NCBI RefSeq assembly: GCF_009866805.1
Contig: NZ_SIZW01000041.1
Location: forward strand, 682,001 to 746,000
Source of the DNA: Schauerella aestuarii
GTDB taxonomy: Bacteria; Pseudomonadota; Gammaproteobacteria; Burkholderiales; Burkholderiaceae_B
Reading direction: 5' to 3'
Length of the DNA: 64,000 nt
The first letter of the stretch is position 1, and each line of letters begins with the position of its first letter. The notes below the pieces were generated by a model, which was not told where the DNA came from, did no database searches, and worked only from the letters and a program-made list of their open reading frames with translations. This document shows, one piece after another, positions 47,608 through 56,404 of the stretch. Made by a program: the position numbers and the translations under genes.

Positions 47608-49128
47608 TCAGATGGGTTCGTCCAGGCCCACCTGGACCTGTTCCGCGGCACGCAATACGGCGCGTGCCTTGGCCTCGGTTTCCTGCCATTCTTTTTCGGG
47701 GTCGGAGTCGGCCACCACGCCGGCGGCCGCCTGCACATACAACGTGCCGTTTTTGATCACGCCGGTGCGGATCGCGATCGCGACATCCATCTCGCCGCTG
47801 TAGCTCAAGTAACCGGCCGCGCCGCCGTAGATGCCACGGCGCACGGGTTCGAGCTCGTCGATCACTTCCATGGCGCGCACTTTCGGTGCGCCCGTGAGGG
47901 TGCCGGCCGGGAAGGTCGCGCGCAGGACGTCCATGCTGCTCATGTTCGGCTTGAGCGTGCCTGTCACATTGGACACCAGATGCATCACGTGCGAGTAGCG
48001 CTCGATGGTCATCGTATCGGTCACGTCAACCGTGCCGGTTTCGGCGATGCGGCCCAGATCGTTACGCGCCAGGTCGATCAGCATCACATGCTCGGCGATT
48101 TCCTTGGGGTCGGCCTTGAGCTCCTCGGCGAGCGCCGCATCTTCTTCCAGCGTGGCGCCGCGGCGGCGGGTGCCGGCCAGGGGGCGGATCGTGGCGCGCG
48201 AGCGCGATTCGCCGTCGACCACGATCGCTTCCTGGCGCACCAGGATCTCGGGGGATGCACCCACGACCTGGAAGTCACCGAAATTCCAGAAGTACATGTA
48301 GGGCGACGGATTGAGCGAGCGCAGCGCGCGGTACAGCGACAGGGGCGCGTCGCGGAACGGTTTGGCGATCACTTGCCCCACCTGCACCTGCATCAAGTCG
48401 CCGGCGGCGATGTATTCCTTGGCGCGCGCCACGGCGGCGAGGTAGTCGGCCTTGTCGAAGTCGCGGCGCTCATCGGTTTGCAGGCTGGCCAGGCTGTAGG
48501 GGATCTCGACCGGCTTGCGCAGCTTGGCGCGCAACTCCAGCAAGCGCTTCTGCGCTTTGCTGTAGCTTTCGGGCAGGGCCGGGTCGGCGTACACCATCAG
48601 GTACGTGCGGCCTGCAAGGTTGTCGACGATCACGAGTTCGTCCACGTGCATCAGCATGAGATCGGGCGTGCCTTCTTCCATGCCGGCCGGAAACGGCTTC
48701 ACGGCAGGGCCCAGCTTCGGCTCGATGTGACGCACGGTGTCGTAGCCGAAGTAGCCGGCCAGACCGCCCGCAAAGCGGGGCATGCCGGGGCGCAGCGCCA
48801 CCTTGAAGCGCGCCTGGTAGCTTTCGATGAACGCCAGCGGATCGCCTTCATGCGTTTCCACCACGTTGCCGTCGCGCAGCACTTCGGTCAGCGTGCCGCT
48901 CGCCCGGATCACGGTGCGGGCCGGCAGGCCGATGAACGAGTAGCGGCCGAAGCGCTCGCCGCCGACCACGGATTCCATCAGGCAGCTCATGCGGCCTTGA
49001 TGCGGGCCGCTGTGCGCGAGCTTCAGGTAGATCGCGAGCGGCGTGTCCAAGTCGACGTACGTCTCCTTGACCAGCGGAATGCGGTTGTAGCCTTGAGCTG
49101 CGAGGGCCTTGAATTCGATTTCTGTCAT
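47608..49128 (-). CDS. trpE: Anthranilate synthase component I
   Basis: 506 residues from the ATG at 49128. [19 protein letters not shown] starts the family homology, and the chorismate-binding core has [27 protein letters not shown]-type block (here [18 protein letters not shown]) and [16 protein letters not shown]. TrpE forms anthranilate from chorismate with ammonia from TrpG. An upstream ATG at 49167 is rejected because it lies next to the attenuator U-run and adds 13 residues unlike the family. The leader peptide and terminator at 49182-49354 make it the first structural gene of an attenuated operon. Confidence 0.95.
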   Translation of the reverse strand: MTEIEFKALAAQGYNRIPLVKETYVDLDTPLAIYLKLAHSGPHQGRMSCLMESVVGGERFGRYSFIGLPARTVIRASGTLTEVLRDGNVVETHEGDPLAFIESYQARFKVALRPGMPRFAGGLAGYFGYDTVRHIEPKLGPAVKPFPAGMEEGTPDLMLMHVDELVIVDNLAGRTYLMVYADPALPESYSKAQKRLLELRAKLRKPVEIPYSLASLQTDERRDFDKADYLAAVARAKEYIAAGDLMQVQVGQVIAKPFRDAPLSLYRALRSLNPSPYMYFWNFGDFQVVGASPEILVRQEAIVVDGESRSRATIRPLAGTRRRGATLEEDAALAEELKADPKEIAEHVMLIDLARNDLGRIAETGTVDVTDTMTIERYSHVMHLVSNVTGTLKPNMSSMDVLRATFPAGTLTGAPKVRAMEVIDELEPVRRGIYGGAAGYLSYSGEMDVAIAIRTGVIKNGTLYVQAAAGVVADSDPEKEWQETEAKARAVLRAAEQVQVGLDEPI

Positions 49129-49181
49129 GTCCGATCTCGTAGTGCTTGTTTTGGGGGCAACGGCCACAAATCGCTGGACAC

Positions 49182-49215
49182 AAAAAAGCCCGGCCAGCGA
49201 TCTGGTTCCGGGCTT
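49182..49215 (-). terminator. trp attenuator terminator
   Basis: On the minus strand AAGCCCGG and CCGGGCTT arms enclose a short loop and are followed by a run of Us (49182-49187), an intrinsic terminator located 62 bases after the leader peptide stop and 53 bases before trpE. A CCGGG in the last codons of the leader can pair with the CCCGG of its left arm, giving a possible antiterminator. Confidence 0.85.
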
Positions 49216-49276
49216 GGGGATGTGTCGTATTACTGTCGGCTTCCGCTCGGCATGCGCCTAGGGGGCCGGAGAGCGC

Positions 49277-49354
49277 TCATCGCCACCCGGAGGTCAAATA
49301 CCACCAGCGCCAATAGGCGCCGGAAGACATTTGAATCGGGTACGAAAGCAACAT
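49277..49354 (-). CDS. trpL: trp leader peptide
   Basis: A 25-codon open frame on the minus strand. Its centre reads YWRWWYLTSGWR before the stop, so four Trp codons (three in a WRWW cluster) fall within 11 codons of the end. This is a classical leader peptide: ribosome stalling on scarce Trp-tRNA would let the downstream RNA pair as an antiterminator and allow reading of trpEGDC. No strong ribosome site is visible above the ATG at 49354. Its position, length and composition support the role; expression is inferred. Confidence 0.85.
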   Translation of the reverse strand: MLLSYPIQMSSGAYWRWWYLTSGWR

Positions 49355-49437
49355 GGTCGGGTTTGGGTCGACGTTATCAAAAAGGGTTGCGGTTGATGGT
49401 TATCGCGATCGATCGATAAAACACGATCGCTTGACCT

Positions 49438-50133
49438 TCAATTCGGCGACGAGACTTGCGCCTCGGTCTGACTCGCGATCCATTGGGCCGCGTCGATCAG
49501 GCTGCTCACTATACCATCGACTTTCAGCGTGCGCACGTCATGACCTTCGTTGTAGCCGTAGGGCACGACCAGCACACGCGCCCCGGCTGCCTGGCCGGCC
49601 TGCACGTCGTTGATGGAGTCGCCGATCGCGACGGCTTGCGCGGGTGCCACGCCCAGCTGCTCGCAGGCGTACAGCATCGGCAGCGGATCGGGCTTCTTGC
49701 GCGCGCAGGTATCGCCGCACACGACCGTATCGAAAAAGCCGGCCAGGCCGGTGCGTTGCAAGAGCGGCAACGTGAACTCGGTGGGCTTGTTGGTGACCAC
49801 GGCCAGTTTCAATCCCAGCGCGCGCATGGCCTTCAGGCCGTCGATCACGCCGTCGTAAACGGTCGACTTGTCGCCATTGACCAGGTGGTAATTGCGGAAG
49901 AACGATTCGCGCGCGGCGGCGAACTGGTCTGGGTCCGATTCCACATCGTCCAGTTGCCCGGCAAGGGTGCGGCGAATGAGATTCTCGACGCCTTTGCCCA
50001 CGAAGGTTTCGATCACGGCTTCGCGCAGCGGCGTCATACCCATGTCGATGCGCATGGCGTTGGCAGCGTGCGCCAGATCGGGAATCGAATCCAGCAGCGT
50101 GCCGTCCAGATCGATCAGTGCCGCCGTGATCAC
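49438..50133 (-). CDS. gph: Phosphoglycolate phosphatase
   Basis: About 231 residues from a GTG at 50133; longer frames reach ATG 50247 (inside rpe) or TTG 50211. The HAD motif I AALIDLDGTLLDS carries the nucleophile Asp, with motif II VVTNKP and motifs III/IV KKPDPLPMLY and VAIGDSINDVQAG. It matches Gph (EC 3.1.3.18), which removes 2-phosphoglycolate. The gene lies directly downstream of rpe, both in the minus orientation, and upstream of the trp leader; rpe-gph-trpE is a known proteobacterial order. The start is uncertain because no ribosome site stands out. Confidence 0.9.
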   Translation of the reverse strand: MITAALIDLDGTLLDSIPDLAHAANAMRIDMGMTPLREAVIETFVGKGVENLIRRTLAGQLDDVESDPDQFAAARESFFRNYHLVNGDKSTVYDGVIDGLKAMRALGLKLAVVTNKPTEFTLPLLQRTGLAGFFDTVVCGDTCARKKPDPLPMLYACEQLGVAPAQAVAIGDSINDVQAGQAAGARVLVVPYGYNEGHDVRTLKVDGIVSSLIDAAQWIASQTEAQVSSPN

Positions 50134-50200
50134 GGTGAGCGTTGCGCCGGCCGTGACGGGCGGTGCGGTGGGGCGGGGGGGAGCGCTACGCGCCTCGCGG

Positions 50201-50911
50201 TCAAATGGCAACGGTTTCGCCTTTTTTGATTTGTTCGCGCAGGGCATCGATCACCTGCTTGTAATCGGGTTTGCCGAAAATTGCCGATCCGGCCACAAAC
50301 GTATCGGCGCCGGCAGCACGAATTTCAGCGATGTTGTCGACCTTCACGCCACCGTCCACCTGCAAGGCGATGGGCTGGCCGCCCGCTTGCACCCAGGCGT
50401 CGATGCGACGGCGCGCGTCGCGCAGCTTCGCCAACGTGGAAGGAATGAAACTCTGGCCGCCAAAGCCGGGGTTGACCGACATCAGCAGAATCACGTCCAC
50501 CTTGTCCATCACATGATCCAGGAACGACAGCGGCGTGGCGGGGTTGAACACGAGCCCGGACTTGCAACCGCTATCGCGGATCAGGCCCAGCGAGCGATCG
50601 ATGTGGCGCGAGGCTTCGGGGTGAAACGTGATGATGTTGGCGCCGGCCTGGGCAAACTGAGGAATGATGGCATCCACCGGTTCGACCATCAGGTGCACGT
50701 CGATCGGCACATTCACATGCGGACGGATCGCGGCGCATACCATCGGACCAATCGTAAGGTTGGGAACGTAATGGTTGTCCATCACGTCGAAGTGAATCCA
50801 GTCGGCGCCTGCGGCCACGACATTTTTGACTTCTTCACCCAGGCGGGCGAAGTCGGCGGACAGGATGCTGGGAGCGATGCGCGTGGTGGGCGCCAGAGAG
50901 GAATCGGACAT
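50201..50911 (-). CDS. rpe: Ribulose-phosphate 3-epimerase
   Basis: 236 residues from ATG 50911; an ATG at 50935 would add eight residues. [35 protein letters not shown] and [18 protein letters not shown] are the family signatures with the metal-binding His and Asp. The enzyme interconverts ribulose 5-phosphate and xylulose 5-phosphate in the pentose-phosphate pathway. It heads the minus-strand run with gph and trp genes. The divergent neighbour is apaG, 72 bases away. Confidence 0.95.
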   Translation of the reverse strand: MSDSSLAPTTRIAPSILSADFARLGEEVKNVVAAGADWIHFDVMDNHYVPNLTIGPMVCAAIRPHVNVPIDVHLMVEPVDAIIPQFAQAGANIITFHPEASRHIDRSLGLIRDSGCKSGLVFNPATPLSFLDHVMDKVDVILLMSVNPGFGGQSFIPSTLAKLRDARRRIDAWVQAGGQPIALQVDGGVKVDNIAEIRAAGADTFVAGSAIFGKPDYKQVIDALREQIKKGETVAI

Positions 50912-50983
50912 GATCGACGGCTTTTCGGGTGGCAAAATGTGCCATCATTGTAGTCATTCCAACCCCGTATCCAGGACTCGGTC

Positions 50984-51358
50984 TTGAAACCTTATGAATT
51001 GACCGTCACGGTTGCGCCGCAGTATGTGCCGGACCAATCCGATCCCGGCGAGCGTCAGTACGTGTTCGCTTACACCGTGCGCATCACCAATACGGGCGAG
51101 CATCCGGCTCAAGTCATCAGCCGTCACTGGATCATCACCGATGGCAATGAGCGTGAGCAGGAGGTGCGGGGGCTGGGCGTCGTGGGTCAGCAGCCGTTGC
51201 TGGCGCCGGGCGAAACGTTCGAATACACCAGCGGCTGTCCGCTGCCTACGCCGGTGGGCACCATGCGTGGCACGTACCACTGCGTGGGCGAGAACGGCAT
51301 TCCGTTTGAAACCACCATCTCCGAGTTTGTGCTGGCGATGCCGCGCACCCTGCATTGA
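50984..51358 (+). CDS. apaG: ApaG protein, TTG start
   Basis: 124 residues of the ApaG/DUF525 beta-sandwich. AYTVRITNTGEHPAQVISRHW and GMRGTYHCVGENG-type blocks (here TMRGTYHCVGENGIPFE) are conserved. The start is most probably TTG at 50984: MKPYELTVTVAPQY fits the family's first residues, and the first ATG nearby is out of frame. TTG starts are weak and suggest low expression. ApaG binds pyrophosphate/ATP in structural work and its role is not settled. Its stop is four bases before an in-frame overlap with the mltA frame, 23 bases ahead of mltA. Confidence 0.88.
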   Translation: MKPYELTVTVAPQYVPDQSDPGERQYVFAYTVRITNTGEHPAQVISRHWIITDGNEREQEVRGLGVVGQQPLLAPGETFEYTSGCPLPTPVGTMRGTYHCVGENGIPFETTISEFVLAMPRTLH

Positions 51359-51381
51359 CGCGCTGCGTCCCCGATTTTCAG

Positions 51382-52692
51382 ATGCCCATGAAACGTCTTT
51401 TTTGTATCAGCTTCCTTACGGCGCTGCTCGCCGCCTGCTCGACCACCGTCCCGCCCGAACCCGGCATCGCGCCTGAAGGTACGCCGCCCGCGCCGGATAG
51501 TCCTGCAGCCGATACGCCTTTGCGTGTGCCGGCGCTGACCGCCTTGCCCGACTCCGCCGCGCGCACCTTGGCCGGCCGTTTTCAGCGCGCGAATTTCGCC
51601 GAAATGCCCGGTTGGGACGATGACAATCTGTCCGATACCTGGGCGTTGTTTCTCCGAAACTGCAAAGGCTTGATGCGCCCGACCGGCGGCAGCCTCACCA
51701 CGCCCGCGCGCGCCACACCGCGCGCGTGGCAACCGTTTTGTGCGGCGGCCATCGATCCGGCGCGTGCGCCCGCCGCCGGCGACGCGGCCGGCATCCGCCG
51801 CTTCGTGCAAACGTATCTGCAACCCTGGCGCTTGAACGGCGGCGACGGCAAACCCGCGGCCAACACCGTCACCGGCTATTACGAGCCTCTGGTGCGCGGA
51901 TCGCGCCGCCAGGGCGGCAACTATCAATGGCCGTTGTATACGCCACCGGCCGATCTGTTGACGATCGATCTGGGCGGCATCTATCCCGAATTGGCGGGCA
52001 AGCGGGTGCGCGGCAAGCTCGACGGCAAACGCGTCGTGCCGTACGACACGCGTGCCGCGCTCGAACGCTCCGGCAAGCGTCCGCCGGCGATCGTGTACAT
52101 CGACGATCCTGTCGACGCCTTCTTCCTGCAGATCCAGGGATCGGGCCGCGTGCTGCTCACGTCGGGCCCCGATTCGGGCAGCACGATTCGCGTGGCCTAC
52201 GCCGATCACAATGGCCAGCCGTATGCCTCGATCGGCAAGTGGTTGGCCGATCAGGGCGAGTTGCCGCTGGCGCAGGCGTCGATGCAGAACATCCGCGCGT
52301 GGGCGCAGCGCAATCCCAAGCGCGTGCCTGAAATGCTCAACGCCAATCCGGCCGTGGTGTTCTTCCGCGAAGAGCCCGTCATCGATCCCAATCAAGGTCC
52401 CAAGGGCGCGTACGGCATTGCGCTCGCGCCGCAACGCTCGATCGCGGTGGATACGACGTTCGTGCCGCTGGGCACGCCCGTGTTCCTCTCCACCACGCAG
52501 CCGGCGTCCACGCAGCCGCTTTCGCGGCTCGTGTTCGCGCAGGACACCGGCGCGGCCATCAAGGGCGCCGCCCGTGCCGACTTCTATTGGGGGTATGGCG
52601 ATGCGGCAGGGGAAATGGCTGGGCGCATGAAACAGCGCGGCCAGATGTGGGTGTTGTGGCCCAAGCAGGCCGGCGAGCCGAGCGCGCGATGA
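51382..52692 (+). CDS. mltA: Membrane-bound lytic murein transglycosylase A
   Basis: 436 residues from ATG 51382. A lipoprotein signal peptide ends in FLTALLAACSTT, so the mature protein is lipidated at Cys. The family blocks VTGYYEPLVRGSR, DAFFLQIQGSGRV and the C-terminal 3D domain with VPLGTPVFLS and RLVFAQDTGAAIKGAARADFYWG, whose three Asp residues define the domain, are all intact. MltA cleaves peptidoglycan glycan strands to 1,6-anhydro products. The gene follows apaG, and its stop overlaps the ubiH start in ATGA. Confidence 0.93.
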   Translation: MPMKRLFCISFLTALLAACSTTVPPEPGIAPEGTPPAPDSPAADTPLRVPALTALPDSAARTLAGRFQRANFAEMPGWDDDNLSDTWALFLRNCKGLMRPTGGSLTTPARATPRAWQPFCAAAIDPARAPAAGDAAGIRRFVQTYLQPWRLNGGDGKPAANTVTGYYEPLVRGSRRQGGNYQWPLYTPPADLLTIDLGGIYPELAGKRVRGKLDGKRVVPYDTRAALERSGKRPPAIVYIDDPVDAFFLQIQGSGRVLLTSGPDSGSTIRVAYADHNGQPYASIGKWLADQGELPLAQASMQNIRAWAQRNPKRVPEMLNANPAVVFFREEPVIDPNQGPKGAYGIALAPQRSIAVDTTFVPLGTPVFLSTTQPASTQPLSRLVFAQDTGAAIKGAARADFYWGYGDAAGEMAGRMKQRGQMWVLWPKQAGEPSAR

Positions 52693-53858
52693 CTTCCCCC
52701 ATCGTCGTTTGCGGCGCCGGCATCGCCGGCATGGCGACCGCCCTGGCGCTGGCGCAGCGCAAGCAGGCAGTAACGCTGCTGGCACCGCATGCCACGATTC
52801 CGGCGGCGGCTGCCGATGCCATCGATGCACGGGTGTATGCGATTTCGCCGGCGAGCCGGGCGTTTCTGCAGCGTTTGCATGTGTGGGACGCCTTGCCCGA
52901 CGCGCGCTACATGCGGGTCGAAGGCATGGATGTGTACGGCGACAAGTTCGGCCGCGTGGCATTGGATGCGTGGCAAGCCGCGCAGGCGGATATGGCCTGG
53001 ATCGTCGAATCGCGCGAAATCGAACGCGTGCTGGCGCAAGCGTTGCGGCTGGCGGGCGTCACCTGGATCGACGACCGCTGCGCCGGGTTGGGCGATCGTG
53101 GGGTCACGACTGAAAAGGGGGCTGCGATCGCGGCCGACCTGATTGTGGGTGCCGATGGTGCACAGTCGCCAGTGCGGCGCTTTGCGCGCATGACGCACCG
53201 CTCGCGCAGCTATGGCGATACCGGTGTGATCGTGCATCTGGATGCCGGTGTGGCGCATCAAGGCCGCGCCTGCCAGTGGTTTTTGGGCGACAGCGTGCTG
53301 GGCCTGCTGCCTTTGCCGGATACCGTGCGCGGACCGCAGGTGTCGATGGTCTGGTCGATGGCCACGCCACGCGCGCAAGCCTTGCTCGCGCTCAGCCCTG
53401 AGGCCCAGCGGGACGCGGTTTCGGCGCAATTGGCGGCCGTCACGCGCAATCGACTGGGAACCTTAATGCCCAACGGTCCGTTGCATGGCTTTCCGCTGTT
53501 TGTGGAGCAGGGCGAGATGATTGCGCCAGGCGTCGCGCTGGTGGGCGACGCTGCCCATCGTGTGCACCCGCTGGCCGGGCAGGGTCTGAATCTGGGCTTG
53601 GGCGACGTCGAGGCGTTGGCCGAAATCGTGGCCGCAAGATCGCCGATGCAATCGGCAGGCGATCTGCAGGTGCTGCGCCGATACCGGCGGGCGCGCGCCG
53701 AACCGGTTGCGGCCATGCGGTTGGCCACGGATGGCTTGTACCAATTGTTTGCCACCTCGTTGCCTCCGGTAGCGTGGTTGCGGAATGCAGGAATGCGCGC
53801 AGTGAATGCGATGCCGGCGATCAAGCGTCGTCTGATCGATAGCGCGTCGGGCAAGTAA
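52689..53858 (+). CDS. UbiH/UbiF/Coq6-family FAD hydroxylase (ubiquinone biosynthesis)
   Basis: 389 residues. The FAD Rossmann motif VVCGAGIAGMATALALA starts the protein; the DG motif is VGADGAQSPVRRFA, and the GD motif is VALVGDAAHRVHPLAGQGLN. These are UbiH/UbiF/VisC hydroxylases, which add oxygen to the ubiquinone ring. Which ring position it hydroxylates cannot be determined. The start at 52689 overlaps the mltA stop. A longer frame from 52587 lies inside mltA. Confidence 0.9.
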   Translation: MTSPIVVCGAGIAGMATALALAQRKQAVTLLAPHATIPAAAADAIDARVYAISPASRAFLQRLHVWDALPDARYMRVEGMDVYGDKFGRVALDAWQAAQADMAWIVESREIERVLAQALRLAGVTWIDDRCAGLGDRGVTTEKGAAIAADLIVGADGAQSPVRRFARMTHRSRSYGDTGVIVHLDAGVAHQGRACQWFLGDSVLGLLPLPDTVRGPQVSMVWSMATPRAQALLALSPEAQRDAVSAQLAAVTRNRLGTLMPNGPLHGFPLFVEQGEMIAPGVALVGDAAHRVHPLAGQGLNLGLGDVEALAEIVAARSPMQSAGDLQVLRRYRRARAEPVAAMRLATDGLYQLFATSLPPVAWLRNAGMRAVNAMPAIKRRLIDSASGK

Positions 53859-53926
53859 AACGGATCGGGGCGATCGACTGTTGGCACCACGCCAATATCG
53901 CGCCGCACGATCGAGAGGAGAGAATC

Positions 53927-54802
53927 ATGATGGGTTTCAAACAGTCGTTGCTGGCCGTCGCGGTCGCCATCGGCGCGCTGGGCGCCGTGGGGGGCTCCGC
54001 TGGTGCGGCATCGATCGGCACCGGAACGATGGGTGCCAACGTCAATACCGACAACCCGCCCAATGCGGCCGGTAAAGCGGCCACCACCGGCACGACGTCG
54101 ATCGGCACGAACGATGTCGGCCGTCCCAACCCCGGACAGAAGAGCGTGTCGACCACCGATCTGGCGCCCGATCCGGTTTCGGACGGCGTGCGGCAGCGGT
54201 TCATGCAGCGCTTTTCCGGCATGCCCGTCACGGCCGTTCACCGTACCCCTTATGGATTGTTCGAAATCCAGTTGGGCATGGATCTGGTCTACACCGATGA
54301 AGGCGTGAACTGGGTAATGGAAGGGCCGCTGATCGATGCCACCACCCGCCAGGATGTGACGCAGGCGCGGCAAGAGCAGTTGGGCAGGATCTCCTTCGAC
54401 CAGTTGCCGCTCGATCTGGCCATCAAGCAGGTCAAGGGCAACGGCGCGCGCCGTGTCGCCATTTTCGAAGATCCCAACTGCGGCTACTGCAAGCAGTTGC
54501 GCAAAACGATGGAAGACGTGAGCGACGTCACAATCTATACCTTTCTTTATCCCATTCTCGCCCCCGACTCACGTGTGAAGTCGCGCGACGTGTGGTGCGC
54601 CAAGGATCCTGGCAAGACCTGGGATGCCTGGATGCTCAACGGCAAGACGCCGCCCACGGCACAATGCGCGGATCCGTCCGACAAGGTGCTGGCGTTCGGG
54701 AAGCAATTGATGATTCAGGGCACGCCCACGTTGTTCTTCGCCGATGGCACGCGCATCAGCGGCGCACTGCCCTTGGAGATGCTGCAAGCGCGATTGAAGT
54801 AG
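53927..54802 (+). CDS. dsbC: Thiol:disulfide interchange protein, DsbC-like
   Basis: 291 residues. A signal peptide (LLAVAVAIGALGAVGGSAGA) precedes a Thr/Gly/Asn-rich linker (about 30-75) that is not in the E. coli protein. The DsbC dimerisation domain is at about 80-150, and a thioredoxin domain has the active site EDPNCGYCKQLRK near residue 184. A second Cys pair (VWCAKDPG and TAQCADPS) matches the structural disulfide of DsbC. It isomerises wrong disulfides in the periplasm. A purine-rich GAGAGGAGAG ribosome site precedes the ATG. The linker is the odd part. Confidence 0.93.
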   Translation: MMGFKQSLLAVAVAIGALGAVGGSAGAASIGTGTMGANVNTDNPPNAAGKAATTGTTSIGTNDVGRPNPGQKSVSTTDLAPDPVSDGVRQRFMQRFSGMPVTAVHRTPYGLFEIQLGMDLVYTDEGVNWVMEGPLIDATTRQDVTQARQEQLGRISFDQLPLDLAIKQVKGNGARRVAIFEDPNCGYCKQLRKTMEDVSDVTIYTFLYPILAPDSRVKSRDVWCAKDPGKTWDAWMLNGKTPPTAQCADPSDKVLAFGKQLMIQGTPTLFFADGTRISGALPLEMLQARLK

Positions 54803-54822
54803 ATCGCGCGACGTTGCACACA

Positions 54823-54873
54823 TTGAATATTGAATATTGAAGTTGAACGTTGACGTTGAATACTGAAGTTGAA
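54823..54873. repeat. Degenerate TTGAAT-type tandem repeat
   Basis: Seven or more units of the six- to nine-base form TTGAAT/TTGAAG/TTGACG run from the end of dsbC toward the dehydrogenase gene. The composition is A/T-rich unlike the surroundings. It could be a simple repeat with slipped-strand variability. No terminator is seen in it. Confidence 0.7.
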
Positions 54874-54943
54874 TGGCGCGCTTCGATGGCGCCCTAATCC
54901 CCTTGCCTACCGCCGGTAGATCGACACCACGCAGGAGCAACAC

Positions 54944-55897
54944 ATGAAGATTGCCATTCTGGACGACTATCACGGTGTGGCTGAAACCTACGCCGATTGG
55001 AAAACGCTCAGGTCCGAGGTCACCACGTTCCAGCACTACCTGCCTGAAGGTCCGGATCGCGATGCGGCATTGAAGCCCTTCGACGTCATCATCGCCATGC
55101 GCGAACGCACGCCCTTCCCGGCGTCGCAGATCGCCGCGCTGCCCAATCTCAAGCTGCTGGTGACCACTGGCCTGCGCAACAACGCGATCGATCTTGCAGC
55201 CTGCGAGGCGCAGGGCATCACGGTCTGCGGCGCGCCCGGCAGCGCCGATGGCACGTATGCCACTTCCGAACTCGCCTGGACCTTGCTGCTGGCGCTGTTC
55301 AAGAACCTGCCGCATGAAAACGAATCGATGCGGCGGGGCCAGTGGCAAACGCGCATGCCGCTGCCCCTGGCAGGCAAACGGCTTGGCGTGGTGGGCTTGG
55401 GCAAGCTTGGCGCGGCAACGGCGCGTGTGGGTTTGGCATTCGGCATGGACGTGGTGGCATGGAGCACAAACCTCACGGACGAGAAGGCGGCTGAGATCGG
55501 CGTGAAGCGCGTCGAGAAGCAAGAACTCTTTGCCACGTCGGATGCGGTCAGCGTGCACCTGATTCTCAGCGCGCGCTCGCGTCACATTGTGGATGCCGCA
55601 GCCATCGACGCGATGAAGCCGGGCGCATTCTTTGTGAATACATCCCGCGCGGGGCTGGTCGATAACGACGCGTTGTTGCGGGCACTGAAAGATCACAAGA
55701 TCGGTGGCGCTGGTCTGGATGTGTTCGATCAGGAGCCGCTCCCCGCCGACGATCCGATTCGCACGCTCGACAACGTCGTGCTTACGCCGCATCTGGGGTA
55801 CGTGAGCGAAAGCAATTTCCGCGCGTTCTATGAGAACGCGGTAGCCGCCGTACAAGCATGGCAGGACGGCAAACCGATCAAGGTGCTGGGTAAATAA
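54944..55897 (+). CDS. D-2-hydroxyacid dehydrogenase family protein
   Basis: 317 residues. The N-terminal catalytic-domain part precedes the NAD motif [18 protein letters not shown]. Catalytic residues can be placed: Arg in [12 protein letters not shown], Glu in FDQEPLP and His in [10 protein letters not shown]. The family includes phosphoglycerate, formate and glycerate-type dehydrogenases; the substrate is not evident here. A conserved [17 protein letters not shown] region is close to the substrate loop. Starts at a good ribosome site (GCAGGAGCAA). A DUF4440/SnoaL-like gene follows after five bases, probably co-transcribed. Confidence 0.88.
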   Translation: MKIAILDDYHGVAETYADWKTLRSEVTTFQHYLPEGPDRDAALKPFDVIIAMRERTPFPASQIAALPNLKLLVTTGLRNNAIDLAACEAQGITVCGAPGSADGTYATSELAWTLLLALFKNLPHENESMRRGQWQTRMPLPLAGKRLGVVGLGKLGAATARVGLAFGMDVVAWSTNLTDEKAAEIGVKRVEKQELFATSDAVSVHLILSARSRHIVDAAAIDAMKPGAFFVNTSRAGLVDNDALLRALKDHKIGGAGLDVFDQEPLPADDPIRTLDNVVLTPHLGYVSESNFRAFYENAVAAVQAWQDGKPIKVLGK

Positions 55898-55902
55898 TCG
55901 CA

Positions 55903-56307
55903 ATGGATGCCGTACTGCAGGAACTCAAACACATCATTCAGGCGTGCGATCGCGCCATCACGGCCGAAGATTTCGACACCTTGATGACCTACTACGCCGA
56001 CGATGCCACGCTGGTGGTCAAGCCCGGCATGCATGTCACCGGCCGTGCGCAGATTCGCCGTGCATTCGTTGCCATCGCCGAGTACTTCAAGCACAGCATG
56101 GTCGTCACGCAAGGTGAGATGAAGGTGGTGGAGAGTGGCGATACGGCGTTGGTGCTGATGCAGACGATGTTGCAGACCAAAGGCGATGACGGCCAGCCCG
56201 TGACGACCGAGCGGCGCGCCACGTACGTGTTTCGCAAAGCGTCCGCGGGCCAGTGGTTGTGCGTGATCGACAACTCCTACGGCACCGACCTCATCGACGC
56301 AGTTTGA
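55903..56307 (+). CDS. SnoaL-like/DUF4440 family protein
   Basis: 134 residues. The [21 protein letters not shown] region and the later [21 protein letters not shown] region show the cone-shaped NTF2-like fold typical of SnoaL/DUF4440 proteins (family knowledge). There is no signal peptide. The fold is used for ligand binding or isomerase/dehydratase chemistry and gives no fixed activity. It follows the dehydrogenase by five bases and is ended by a strong hairpin at 56331-56364. Function unknown. Confidence 0.8.
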   Translation: MDAVLQELKHIIQACDRAITAEDFDTLMTYYADDATLVVKPGMHVTGRAQIRRAFVAIAEYFKHSMVVTQGEMKVVESGDTALVLMQTMLQTKGDDGQPVTTERRATYVFRKASAGQWLCVIDNSYGTDLIDAV

Positions 56308-56330
56308 GGATATCCACACATTGCAGGCCA

Positions 56331-56364
56331 AAAAAAAGCCGATCGCAGCGATCGGCTTTTTTTC
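56331..56364. terminator. Bidirectional terminator between the SnoaL-like gene and opgH
   Basis: A run of A's, AGCCGATC, a short loop, GATCGGCT and a run of T's form a strong hairpin usable in both directions. It separates the (+) dehydrogenase pair from the convergent (-) opgGH operon. Confidence 0.85.
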
Positions 56365-56404
56365 ATCTGGCGTGCCGGCATCGGATCGCCGGTATGACGG
56401 ATGG

